From Marinobacter pelagius (GTDB taxonomy: Bacteria; Pseudomonadota; Gammaproteobacteria; Pseudomonadales; Oleiphilaceae): a stretch of 64,000 bases of DNA. The notes under the pieces are model-generated. The model did not search any database. It worked only from the letters and a program-made list of their open reading frames with translations, and was not told where the DNA came from. This document shows, piece after piece, positions 21,469 to 30,100 of the stretch. Made by a program: the position numbers and the translations under genes. The first letter of the stretch is position 1. Every line of letters begins with the position of its first letter. The stretch spans positions 124,001 through 188,000 of the forward strand of contig NZ_FOUR01000001.1 of the NCBI RefSeq assembly GCF_900114925.1, read 5' to 3'.

Positions 21469-23805
21469 TTAGCGTCCGTCCTTCCGGGCCGAGGCAAGCG
21501 CCTGGGCCAGAGCGCCGGCCATGGCACCCTGGGCCGGCTTCTGCCCCTTCGGCGGCCGGCTCTGGCGCTGGCCGGAACGGTTATCGGAACGTCCACGGCC
21601 GGATGAGGCCCGGGAATCATTCTTCTCACCGGGCTGGTCATCCATACGCATGGACAGGCCGATGCGCTTGCGCGGGATATCCACTTCCATAACCTTGACC
21701 TTGACGATGTCACCCGCCTTGACCACTTCCCGCGGGTCCTTGACGAAAGTGTGGGACAAGGCGGAGATATGCACCAGTCCGTCCTGGTGCACACCGATGT
21801 CCACAAAGGCGCCAAAGTTGGTCACGTTGGTGACCGACCCTTCCAGAATCATCCCCGGTTTCAGGTCGTTGAGGGTTTCCACACCCTCCTCGAAACTGGC
21901 AAAACGGAACTCCGGTCGTGGATCCCGGCCGGGCTTCTCCAGCTCGGCAATGATGTCGCGGATCGTTGGCAGCCCGAACTGTTCTGTTACGTAATCCTGC
22001 GGATTCAGACCACGCAGGAACCCGGAATCACCGATAATATCTTCAACCTTGCGGTTGTTACGGGCGGCAATCGCCTCCACCACGCCGTAGGCTTCCGGGT
22101 GCACCGAGGAGCGGTCCAGCGGGTTTTCACCACCGGCAATTTTCAGGAAGCCGGCCGCCTGTTCGAAGGTACGATCACCCAGGCGCGTCACTTTCAGCAA
22201 CTGCTTGCGGTTGGTGAACATGCCGTTCTGGTTGCGGAAATCGACGATGTTCTGGGCAATGCTCTGGTTAAGGCCGGAAACCCGGGCCAGCAGCGGCACC
22301 GAGGCAGTGTTCAGGTCCACACCGACACCGTTTACACAGTCCTCGACCACCGCATCCAGGCTGCGGGACAGCTGGACCTGGGACACATCGTGCTGATACT
22401 GCCCCACCCCGATGGATTTCGGCTCGATCTTGACCAGCTCGGCCAGGGGGTCCTGAAGGCGCCGGGCAATGGACACCGCGCCCCGGATGGTGACATCCAG
22501 GTCCGGCAGCTCCCGGGAGGCAAATTCAGATGCAGAATAGATGGAGGCGCCGGACTCACTGACCACAATCCGGGCCAGTTTCAGTTCCGGGTAGCGCTTG
22601 CACAGATCCGCCACCAGCTTCTCGGTTTCCCGCGACGCGGTGCCGTTACCGATGGCCACCAGTTCAATGCCGTATTCCCGGCACCAGGTCGCCAGCTGTT
22701 CGATGGACTGATCCCACTTGTTCTGGGGCGCATGGGGGAAGATGGCACCATGGCCCACCACCTGACCGGTACCGTCGATCACCGCCACCTTGACCCCAGT
22801 GCGGAGACCGGGATCCAGGCCCAGCGTCGGACGCGGGCCGGCCGGCGCCAGCAACAGCAGATCCTTCAGGTTGGCAGCAAACACGTTGATGGCCTCGGTT
22901 TCCGCGGCTTCCCGTACCTGGGCCATCAGGTCGGTCTCGATCTGGGTGGACAGCTTGACCCGCCAGGTCCATCGCACCACCTCGGACAGCCACTTGTCGG
23001 CCGGGCGACCGTCATCCCGGATGCGCCAGCGCGCGGCAATCCGCTGCTCGGCCGGGTGCGGCTGTCGACGGTCGTCTTCCCCGTCACCGACCACAATGCT
23101 GTAGGTCAGGATACCCTCATTGCGGCCACGCAGGATCGCCAGGGCCCGGTGCGACGGCACCTTCTTCAGGGGCTCGACATGGTCGAAGTAATCCCGGAAC
23201 TTGGCACCCTCGGTTTCCTTGCCGTCCACCACGGATACCTTGAGCTGGCCCTGCTGCCAGATGAAGTCCCGAAGGTCACCCAGCAGTTCGGCATCCTCGG
23301 CGAAGCGCTCCATCAGGATGTAGCGGGCGCCATCAAGGGCTGCCTTGGTGTCCTCCACGCCGGCGTCCTTGTTGATGTAGGCGCCGGCAGTGGCTTCGGG
23401 ATCCAGGCTCGGGTCGTCATACAGGGCATCGGCCAGCGGCTCCAGACCAGCCTCCCGGGCGATCTGTGCCTTGGTGCGACGCTTGGGCTTGTAAGGCAGA
23501 TACAGGTCTTCCAGCCGGTTCTTGGTGTCTGCCCCGTTGATCGCGGCCTTGAGCTCATCGGTCAGCTTGCCCTGCTCCTCGATGCTGTTGAGGATGGTGG
23601 CCCGGCGGTCTTCCAGCTCCCGCAGGTAGCGCAGCCGCTCTTCCAGGTTCCGCAACTGGCTGTCGTCCAGCGAGCCGGTGACTTCCTTCCGGTAGCGGGC
23701 AATAAACGGAACGGTCGCGCCTTCGTCGAGCAGGGCAACGGTGGCATTAACCTGTTGTTCGCGGACACCAAGTTCTTCCGCGATACGGCTGGAAATCGTC
23801 TTCAT
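21469..23805 (-). CDS. tex: Tex (YhgF) RNA-binding transcription accessory protein
   Basis: 778-aa protein with the full Tex layout: N-terminal helical/HTH part ([20 protein letters not shown]), Tex central region, YqgF-like RNase H fold domain ([20 protein letters not shown]), helix-hairpin-helix region ([15 protein letters not shown]), and a C-terminal S1 RNA-binding domain ([20 protein letters not shown]) with a basic Gly/Arg/Ser-rich tail. Tex binds RNA and affects transcription and toxin expression in several genera; exact role is unclear. The ATG at 23805 is preferred to one six codons earlier. Confidence 0.96.
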   Translation of the reverse strand: MKTISSRIAEELGVREQQVNATVALLDEGATVPFIARYRKEVTGSLDDSQLRNLEERLRYLRELEDRRATILNSIEEQGKLTDELKAAINGADTKNRLEDLYLPYKPKRRTKAQIAREAGLEPLADALYDDPSLDPEATAGAYINKDAGVEDTKAALDGARYILMERFAEDAELLGDLRDFIWQQGQLKVSVVDGKETEGAKFRDYFDHVEPLKKVPSHRALAILRGRNEGILTYSIVVGDGEDDRRQPHPAEQRIAARWRIRDDGRPADKWLSEVVRWTWRVKLSTQIETDLMAQVREAAETEAINVFAANLKDLLLLAPAGPRPTLGLDPGLRTGVKVAVIDGTGQVVGHGAIFPHAPQNKWDQSIEQLATWCREYGIELVAIGNGTASRETEKLVADLCKRYPELKLARIVVSESGASIYSASEFASRELPDLDVTIRGAVSIARRLQDPLAELVKIEPKSIGVGQYQHDVSQVQLSRSLDAVVEDCVNGVGVDLNTASVPLLARVSGLNQSIAQNIVDFRNQNGMFTNRKQLLKVTRLGDRTFEQAAGFLKIAGGENPLDRSSVHPEAYGVVEAIAARNNRKVEDIIGDSGFLRGLNPQDYVTEQFGLPTIRDIIAELEKPGRDPRPEFRFASFEEGVETLNDLKPGMILEGSVTNVTNFGAFVDIGVHQDGLVHISALSHTFVKDPREVVKAGDIVKVKVMEVDIPRKRIGLSMRMDDQPGEKNDSRASSGRGRSDNRSGQRQSRPPKGQKPAQGAMAGALAQALASARKDGR

Positions 23806-23858
23806 GCAACCTCGGCAAATCACATAGGAATCGAATTAACGGGAAAAGGTACAGCGGC

Positions 23859-25598
23859 TTACTTCTGCAAGCAAGCGGCCTGACTGCGGCTGTTCAGGAA
23901 TTGCACAAGCTCGTTCCAGGGCATGGGGCGGGCGTAATAGTAGCCCTGGACCTCGTCACAATGCTGCTGGCGGAGAAACTCCAGCTGTCCTTCGCTCTCC
24001 ACACCCTCGGCGACGACGCTCATCTGCAGACTGTGGGACAGGCTGATGATCGCCCGGATAATATGTTCGGCGTCTGCCGACTGCCCCAGCTCCTCCACAA
24101 AGGACTTGTCGATCTTGACCAGGGAAATCGGCAGGTGCTGCAGGTTGCTCAGGGAGGAGAAACCGGTGCCGAAATCGTCCAGGGCAAAGCTGATGCCCAG
24201 CTGATTCAGCTCCCGCAGGCAGCGCTGGGCGTATTCAGGGTCATGCATCATGGCGCTCTCGGTGAGCTCCAGTTCGAGCAGGCTGGTATCGACGTTGGCG
24301 TTAAAGATGATCCGGAAGATGGTCTCGGTCATCTTCCGGTCATGGAACTGGCGGAATGACAGGTTGACGGCAAACACCAGCCCGGGGAAACCCAGCTCCG
24401 CGGATTCCTTGAGCCGCTGACAGGCCTGCTCGATCACCCAGTAGCCGATCGGAACGATCAGGCCGCTGCGCTCGGCCACCGGAATGAATTCGTCCGGCCC
24501 CACGAGGCCACGCTGGGGATGGTTCCAGCGCAACAGGCATTCCACGCCACGAACCTCCTCGGTCGCCAGGTCGATGCGGGGCTGGTAATACACTTCCAGC
24601 TCCCTGCCTCGCAGAGCATTGCGCAAGTCCGCTTCGAGGCGTAGCTGGTAGCCGGCGGAGATGTGCAGTTGCCGGTCGTAGAAACGGTAACTGGTACCCG
24701 GATCCCGCTTGGCCTCGAACATGGCACGATTGGCCCGGCGCATCAGATTCTCGGCGCTGTCACCGGATTCCGGGTAGGTGGCGACACCCAGACTGGCGTT
24801 GACCACCAGCTGCTGGCCATCCACGGTCACAGGCTCATCGAGGAGGGTGACCACCTTGCGGATGATCCGGGTAATATCCAGCGAATCCTCCACCTTCTCG
24901 ATAATGATCGCCAGCTCGTCCCCGCCAATGCGCATCAGCGAGTCCACACGGCGCAAGGCGTGGCGCAGCCGCTCCGCCAGCTTCATCATCAGCTGGTCGC
25001 TGCGCTGGTAGCCGAAGGATTCGTTGATACTGCGGAAATCGTCGATATTGAGGTGCAGCAAAGCCAGCCTCTGGCCGCCCCGCTCCGCCCGCAGCAAGCC
25101 CTGCTGCAGACGATCGAAGAAAAGATCCCGGTTAATGATGCCGCTGGCAACATCACGCCCCAGATGGCCCTGGGCGGAGATATTCAGCTGCTCCCGGTAC
25201 CACAGGTATTTCACCGCCCGGGGAAAACTCCAGCGGTCGAGGCCCTGCCGGCTCAGATAGTCCGCTGCCCCTTCGGCAACAAGCTCCGATGCCCGTTCAC
25301 CGGGCAGCTCGGCGCTGAGCGCCAGCACCGGCTTGTCGTCACTGGAGACCGAGAGATACTGCAGGAAGGCGGCTTCATTGCCGCCGTGAAACACACAATC
25401 CCAGACGATGACGTCGAAACTGGCGTTGCGGATGAGATCGTCGCAATCGATGAGATCCGGACACCAGGTGACATCCGGATCGATCTCGGAATCGCCCGAA
25501 AGCAGCGAGTCCAGCCAGAGAAAGTCCGCGTGGTGTGGCGTCAGCACCAGTACGCGTAACCGATCGGGCCTCGGAGTCTCCAGGGGCAATGTCATCAA
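23859..25598 (-). CDS. REC-GGDEF-EAL cyclic-di-GMP signalling protein
   Basis: 579-aa three-domain protein. Residues about 13-135 form a receiver-like domain with a candidate phospho-acceptor Asp67 in VIVWDCVF. Residues about 150-305 are a GGDEF domain whose active motif reads GGDEL (225-229), keeping the catalytic acids. Residues about 315-570 are an EAL domain in which the name motif reads ECL (353-355); the other catalytic residues are present (NLSFRQF, ELTESA, DDFGTGFSSL, KIDKSF, AEGVE, QGYYYARPM). Phosphodiesterase activity therefore looks intact; cyclase activity is possible. There is no membrane segment. Two adjacent ATGs could start it. Confidence 0.93.
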   Translation of the reverse strand: MMTLPLETPRPDRLRVLVLTPHHADFLWLDSLLSGDSEIDPDVTWCPDLIDCDDLIRNASFDVIVWDCVFHGGNEAAFLQYLSVSSDDKPVLALSAELPGERASELVAEGAADYLSRQGLDRWSFPRAVKYLWYREQLNISAQGHLGRDVASGIINRDLFFDRLQQGLLRAERGGQRLALLHLNIDDFRSINESFGYQRSDQLMMKLAERLRHALRRVDSLMRIGGDELAIIIEKVEDSLDITRIIRKVVTLLDEPVTVDGQQLVVNASLGVATYPESGDSAENLMRRANRAMFEAKRDPGTSYRFYDRQLHISAGYQLRLEADLRNALRGRELEVYYQPRIDLATEEVRGVECLLRWNHPQRGLVGPDEFIPVAERSGLIVPIGYWVIEQACQRLKESAELGFPGLVFAVNLSFRQFHDRKMTETIFRIIFNANVDTSLLELELTESAMMHDPEYAQRCLRELNQLGISFALDDFGTGFSSLSNLQHLPISLVKIDKSFVEELGQSADAEHIIRAIISLSHSLQMSVVAEGVESEGQLEFLRQQHCDEVQGYYYARPMPWNELVQFLNSRSQAACLQK

Positions 25599-25735
25599 AA
25601 AGGATCCGTCTCTGCAAAGGCTGTAACTGTTAACCCTATCATAGCCCAGAGATGATCGAGGTACAGTAACGCCTGCTGGTGTAGAATAATGACACGCGAA
25701 TTTCCTGACCCCCGTTCCATTCTGGTCTGTAATCT

Positions 25736-27754
25736 GTGAACAAGCTCAATCCACGACAAAGTGAAGCCGTCCGTTACGCCGAGGGCCCGCTACTGGTGCT
25801 CGCCGGCGCCGGCAGTGGCAAAACCAGCGTGATCACGCGCAAGATCGCCTATCTGATCGAGGAACTCGGCATTCCGGGGCGTCATATTGCCGCGGTGACC
25901 TTTACCAACAAGGCCGCCCGGGAAATGAAGGAACGGGTAGGCCGGATCGTGGACCGGGGCAAATCCCGGGGGCTGATCGTGTCCACCTTCCACAATCTTG
26001 GCCTGAACATGATCCGGGAAGAGCATCCGCACCTGGGTTACCACCCCGGCTTCTCCATCTTTGATGCCGAGGATGCCAAGGCCCTGCTGCAGGATCTGAT
26101 GCTGCGCGAAGCCAGTGCCGATGCCGGTGATGAACTCAACGACGTGCAGATGACCATCTCCTCCTGGAAGAACGCCATGCGCGGGCCGGAGGAAGCCTAC
26201 AGCAAGGCCGCCGATGAACGGGAACAGCGCATCGCCCTGATCTACAAGCGCTACAACGAATACCTGAAAGCCTACAACGCCGTCGACTTTGACGACCTGA
26301 TCCTGCTGCCAGTGCAGCTGTTCCGCAGCCATCCGGATGTGCTGGCCAAGTGGCGGCGCAAGATCCGCTACATGCTGGTGGACGAGTACCAGGACACCAA
26401 CGTGTGCCAGTACGAACTGGTCAAGCTGCTGGTGGCCGAGCGCGCGGCCTTCACCGTGGTGGGCGATGACGACCAGTCCATCTATGCCTGGCGCGGGGCC
26501 CGGCCGGAAAACCTGGCCCAGCTCAAGGAAGACTTCCCGAGCCTGAAGATCGTCAAACTCGAACAGAACTACCGCTCGACCGGGCGAATCCTGCGCAGCG
26601 CCAACACGGTGATTGCCAATAACCCCCACGTGTTCGAGAAAGCCCTGTGGAGTGACCACACCATCGGGGAGGAGCTGCGCATCATCCGCTGCCGAAGCGA
26701 GGATGCCGAAGCCGACCGTGTCGCGACCGAGATCATCGACAACAAGCTCAAGCAGGGTCTGGATTTCAAGGACTTCGCCGTGCTGTACCGGGGCAATCAC
26801 CAGTCCCGGTTGCTTGAGATGAAACTGCAGGCCTACCAGATTCCCTACCGGATCTCCGGTGGCCAGTCGTTCTTCTCCAAAAACGAGATCAAGGACGCCA
26901 TGTCCTACCTGCGGCTGCTGGTCAACCCGGATGACGACGCCGCCTTCCTGCGGGTGGTCAACGTGCCCCGGCGGGAAATCGGCCCGCGCACCCTGGAGCA
27001 GCTGAGCCACTATGCCCGCTCCCGTAATGTCAGCCTGTTCCAGGCCCTGGGGGACATGGGCGCGGAAGCCCACGTGACCGAAAAAGGCCTGGACCGGCTG
27101 CGACGCTTTGCCCACTGGGTCGACCGCACCTGCGAGCGCCTGCACTCGGAAGACCCGATCCCGGTGATCAAGCAGCTGTTCACCGACATCGAGTACGAGG
27201 AATGGCTGCACCAGCATTCCGGCACGCCCAAGCAGGCGGAGCGGCGCATGGAGAACATCTGGTACCTGGTGGACTCGATCCAGCGCATGCTCGATGACGG
27301 CAAGGGCACGGCGGACGAGATCGGCATCGAGGATGCCATCAGCAAGCTGATCTTGCGGGACATGATGGAGCAGCGCGAAGAGGACGACGACAGCGACAAG
27401 GTTCAGTTGCTGACCCTGCATGCCTCCAAGGGCCTGGAGTTTCCCCATGTCTTCATCATGGGCCTGGAGGAGGAGATCCTGCCCCACCGCGCCAGCATCG
27501 AGGAAGGCAACATCGAGGAGGAACGCCGCCTGATGTACGTGGGTATCACCCGGGCCCGGGAGACCCTCACCCTCACCTACGCGGCCTCCCGCAAACAGTA
27601 TGGCGAGAAGATCGAAACCATCCCGAGCCGGTTTCTGGATGAGCTGCCCGAGGACGACCTGAAATGGGAAGGCCTTGGAGACCTCGACCGGGAAGCCAAC
27701 CAGAAAAAAGGCAAAGCCACCCTGAGCGCCCTGCTCGGGGATCTTGGAGTCTGA
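25736..27754 (+). CDS. rep: ATP-dependent DNA helicase Rep
   Basis: 672-aa superfamily 1A 3'-5' helicase that clears replication forks. Motifs in order: Q motif LNPRQSEAVRY, Walker A LAGAGSGKTSVI, Ia AVTFTNKAAREM, II VDEYQDTN, III VVGDDDQSIYAWRGA, IV EQNYRSTGRIL, V LLTLHASKGLEFPHVF and VI EERRLMYVGITRARETL. Length equals that of E. coli Rep (673), and the short C-terminus without the UvrD tail favours Rep over UvrD. It starts at a GTG and is divergent from the GGDEF-EAL gene. Confidence 0.95.
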   Translation: MNKLNPRQSEAVRYAEGPLLVLAGAGSGKTSVITRKIAYLIEELGIPGRHIAAVTFTNKAAREMKERVGRIVDRGKSRGLIVSTFHNLGLNMIREEHPHLGYHPGFSIFDAEDAKALLQDLMLREASADAGDELNDVQMTISSWKNAMRGPEEAYSKAADEREQRIALIYKRYNEYLKAYNAVDFDDLILLPVQLFRSHPDVLAKWRRKIRYMLVDEYQDTNVCQYELVKLLVAERAAFTVVGDDDQSIYAWRGARPENLAQLKEDFPSLKIVKLEQNYRSTGRILRSANTVIANNPHVFEKALWSDHTIGEELRIIRCRSEDAEADRVATEIIDNKLKQGLDFKDFAVLYRGNHQSRLLEMKLQAYQIPYRISGGQSFFSKNEIKDAMSYLRLLVNPDDDAAFLRVVNVPRREIGPRTLEQLSHYARSRNVSLFQALGDMGAEAHVTEKGLDRLRRFAHWVDRTCERLHSEDPIPVIKQLFTDIEYEEWLHQHSGTPKQAERRMENIWYLVDSIQRMLDDGKGTADEIGIEDAISKLILRDMMEQREEDDDSDKVQLLTLHASKGLEFPHVFIMGLEEEILPHRASIEEGNIEEERRLMYVGITRARETLTLTYAASRKQYGEKIETIPSRFLDELPEDDLKWEGLGDLDREANQKKGKATLSALLGDLGV

Positions 27755-27758
27755 AAAA

Positions 27759-27783
27759 AATAGCCCCCTTAACGGGGGCTATT
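27759..27783. terminator. Rho-independent terminator between rep and cytochrome c5
   Basis: Arms AATAGCCCCC and GGGGGCTATT with a 5-nt TTAAC loop. On the minus strand the stem is followed by a run of seven T, making a canonical terminator for the cytochrome gene. On the plus strand it begins four bases after the rep stop and ends in ATTG, so it is weaker in that direction. Confidence 0.9.
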
Positions 27784-27801
27784 GCGCGGCAATCAGAGAA
27801 C

Positions 27802-28221
27802 TTACTGGCTCTGGGAAACCATGTGCTCTACCGCCGCTTCGATTTCTTCATCCGGGCAGTTCGCACAACCACCCTTGGCGGGCATGGCATTGAAACCGTT
27901 AATGGCGTGGTCGATCAGTGTCTCCATGCCCTGGTCAATACGCGGGGCCCAGGCACCGGCATCACCAATGACCGGAGCACCGGCGGCACCAGTGGTGTGA
28001 CAGGCCATACAGACGGCGTCATACACTTCACTGCCGGAACGGGGGCCAGAGCTGGCTGATTCGGTCGGCGCAGCGGCTTCACCACACTCATCGCCTTCCA
28101 GGCACACTTCACCGATCGGCTGGATGCGCGCGCGAATTTCATCTTCAACACTAGCCATAACGGCGCCGGCGGTCAGGCCGAAACCGAGCAGAACAACAGC
28201 CAGGACTCTCTTCATGTTCAC
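27802..28221 (-). CDS. Cytochrome c5-type monohaem protein
   Basis: 139-aa periplasmic electron carrier. The signal peptide is MKRVLAVVLLGFGLTAGAVMA. Haem c is attached at CMACH, with the axial Met probably in NAMPAKGG; the extra Cys pair CANC near the C-terminus is typical of cytochrome c5. An acidic, Cys-containing linker (VCLEGDECGE) precedes the haem domain. The GTG at 28221 lies 6 bp after GAGG and seems better placed than the ATG two codons later. It is convergent with rep. Confidence 0.92.
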   Translation of the reverse strand: MNMKRVLAVVLLGFGLTAGAVMASVEDEIRARIQPIGEVCLEGDECGEAAAPTESASSGPRSGSEVYDAVCMACHTTGAAGAPVIGDAGAWAPRIDQGMETLIDHAINGFNAMPAKGGCANCPDEEIEAAVEHMVSQSQ

Positions 28222-28418
28222 AATGCACCTCGCATTTGAGCGTTATAATCTTTGGTCGCCGCATTATAGCGACTGAACCCCGGCAAAAAAACCAAAGGCC
28301 AGAATCATAAATTGATTTCAAGCGGTTTAATTGCGATTTCGTAAGCCATCAGGCACGAATTTGTGAATACAGGTACCATACCGGCAACCCGACCAACACG
28401 ACTTTCAGGACCCGCTTC

Positions 28419-28757
28419 ATGCAAGACGCAGAAAGCAACCGCCCGCATCCCTGGCGCAAGCCACTGTTGATTCTCGAGTTCTCCGCCCTGGCCGTTCTGC
28501 TCGGCTCCATGGCCTGGTTTTCCAGCCAGACCGCCGACGGCAGCAAGATCAGCGCCGGCTGGCTGCTGATCCCGGCCTTTGCCAGTCTGGGCGTGTTTGT
28601 GAGTTTTATCGGCCTGATGTACCTGCGCTGGGTTGCGGCGGCAAACGCAGCCAATCGTACCCGCCACAGAATCATTTTCGCCCTGTTGGCGATTACCCTG
28701 ATCGGGGTCTGGGTGTATGGCATTACCAACACCTGGTTGAGCCTGAACGCAAGCTGA
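28419..28757 (+). CDS. Small integral membrane protein, unknown
   Basis: 112-aa protein with three hydrophobic segments: about residues 17-34 (LLILEFSALAVLLGSMAW), 46-68 (GWLLIPAFASLGVFVSFIGL) and 84-105 (IIFALLAITLIGVWVYGI). I do not recognise the family. It ends 10 bp before the outer-membrane phospholipase gene, so they are probably co-transcribed; whether it works with the phospholipase is unknown. The codon pattern and hydrophobic profile support a real gene over the overlapping antisense frame. Confidence 0.75.
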   Translation: MQDAESNRPHPWRKPLLILEFSALAVLLGSMAWFSSQTADGSKISAGWLLIPAFASLGVFVSFIGLMYLRWVAAANAANRTRHRIIFALLAITLIGVWVYGITNTWLSLNAS

Positions 28758-28767
28758 GGAATACCCC

Positions 28768-29886
28768 ATGACGCATCGCCCCTGGCTGCTTAACTCCGGA
28801 TTGGGTGTTTGTCTTGCCGCCCTGACTGCTCCTGCGGCCTTTGCCCAGCCTACCGCCTCCGAGCCGCCCGAGGATTTGTCCGCCGAGCAATGCGCGCTTA
28901 TTGAAAACGGGGTTCGCAGGCTCGCCTGTTTCGATCGCGTGTTCGGCGCCGACGATCAGCGCCAGGCTGCCAGCGAGGGTGAGCAGGAGCAGGCCGAGGA
29001 AGCCTTGAGCGAGGAGCTGCCTCTGGCGGACGGGGAAGGCCAGGAGGAGTCTGAGCTTCCCGAGGACGACGACAGCGTTATGAATGCACTGCTGGAGCAG
29101 TATGTTGCTACGGAAAAGGCGATCTTTTCGTTTTCGGGCAGTTTCGTGGGCCATCGTCCGACCTATATCCTGCCTCTCACCTGGACCGATGACACCAACC
29201 CTTTCCCTTCCAGTCCGCGTTTGGGCACCACGGGCTACGACTACGAGCTGCGCAAGGAGGAGGCCAAGTATCAGATCAGCTTCAAGGTACCCCTGCTGAC
29301 GGGCCTTCTGGAGGATCGCACGACCCTGTGGTTCGGCTACACCCAGCAATCCTTCTGGCAGGTCTATAACCAGGATGAGTCGGCTCCGTTCCGGGAAACC
29401 AATTACGAGCCAGAGATTTTTCTGCGCTATCAGACCGACTGGGACCTTGGGCCGGGCACTTTGAATGGCGTGACCATTGGCTTCAGCCACCAGTCCAATG
29501 GCCAGTCGGAACCCCGGTCCCGGAGCTGGAACCGGATCGTGGGTCGTGCCGCCTACAGTTACGGGCGCTGGCTGTTCATGGTGCAGCCCTGGTACCGGAT
29601 TCCGGAAAGCAGCAACGATGACAATGCGGATATCGAGCGGTATCTGGGCCATGCCAATTACCAGGCGGTGTACAAGCTGACGGAGGACCGGACGTTTTCG
29701 TTGCGGTTGATGAATAATCTGCGGTCGGATAACCGGACGTCTGTGGAGTTCGGGTACAGTTTTCCGATGGGGGAGACGTTGAAGGGGTTCTTTCAGTATT
29801 ACAACGGGTATGGGGAGAGTCTGATTGACTATAACCACCGGATTGAGAGGTTCGGGATCGGGATTATGCTGAACGACTGGCTCTGA
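28768..29886 (+). CDS. pldA: Outer-membrane phospholipase A
   Basis: 372-aa precursor with a signal peptide ending around TAPAAFA (residue 26) and a C-terminal beta-barrel. The catalytic segment is GFSHQSNGQS with His241 and Ser243, the known catalytic pair of this family, and a downstream Asn in SWNRI. The barrel ends in an aromatic-rich strand typical of outer-membrane proteins. Compared with E. coli PldA (289 aa) it has an N-terminal extension of roughly 80 residues, strongly acidic and Gln/Glu-rich, between signal and barrel. Codons in the last third prefer G-ending forms (TTG, CGG, ACG, GGG), unlike the first part. Confidence 0.93.
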   Translation: MTHRPWLLNSGLGVCLAALTAPAAFAQPTASEPPEDLSAEQCALIENGVRRLACFDRVFGADDQRQAASEGEQEQAEEALSEELPLADGEGQEESELPEDDDSVMNALLEQYVATEKAIFSFSGSFVGHRPTYILPLTWTDDTNPFPSSPRLGTTGYDYELRKEEAKYQISFKVPLLTGLLEDRTTLWFGYTQQSFWQVYNQDESAPFRETNYEPEIFLRYQTDWDLGPGTLNGVTIGFSHQSNGQSEPRSRSWNRIVGRAAYSYGRWLFMVQPWYRIPESSNDDNADIERYLGHANYQAVYKLTEDRTFSLRLMNNLRSDNRTSVEFGYSFPMGETLKGFFQYYNGYGESLIDYNHRIERFGIGIMLNDWL

Positions 29887-29943
29887 GTTTTAACTCGGTC
29901 CTGGTGGAAGACCCCGGCAGGCAGACTGCGGAGAAGGTTGAGC

Positions 29944-30047
29944 GGGCGGGATGGGGCGTCAGAAACCCGCTCCTTGCGGCACATCCCTGTGGCGCTTGAG
30001 CTCCGCCATCCATGGCTCCGCACAGTTTCTGCCCCCCCATCCCGCCC
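29944..30047. repeat. Second intergenic inverted-repeat element (imperfect arms)
   Basis: Outer arms at 29944-29967 and about 30026-30047 share GGGCGGGATGGGG and CAGAAAC as inverted copies, with 2-3 unmatched bases between. Inside are nested small palindromes: GCCACAGGGATGTGCC-like (GGCACATCCCTGTGGC, 29978-29993) and GCCATCCATGGC (30005-30016). It fills the gap between convergent pldA and the phosphomannomutase gene. The nested design recalls the element at 7984-8090, and both look like dispersed REP-type repeats. Confidence 0.75.
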
Positions 30048-30100
30048 ACTCGCCCCAGAATGCTGGCGCTGGGCCCAGATAGTGCTGTGATCTTCTTTGT

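Noticed and set aside
21751..23883. Antisense frame of 710 codons opposite tex.
   Set aside because: Tex is complete and canonical on the other strand; the antisense translation has no recognisable domain.
28305..28769. Minus-strand 154-codon frame opposite the small membrane protein gene.
   Set aside because: The plus-strand frame has three clean hydrophobic segments and sits 10 bp before pldA; the minus frame has no such support.
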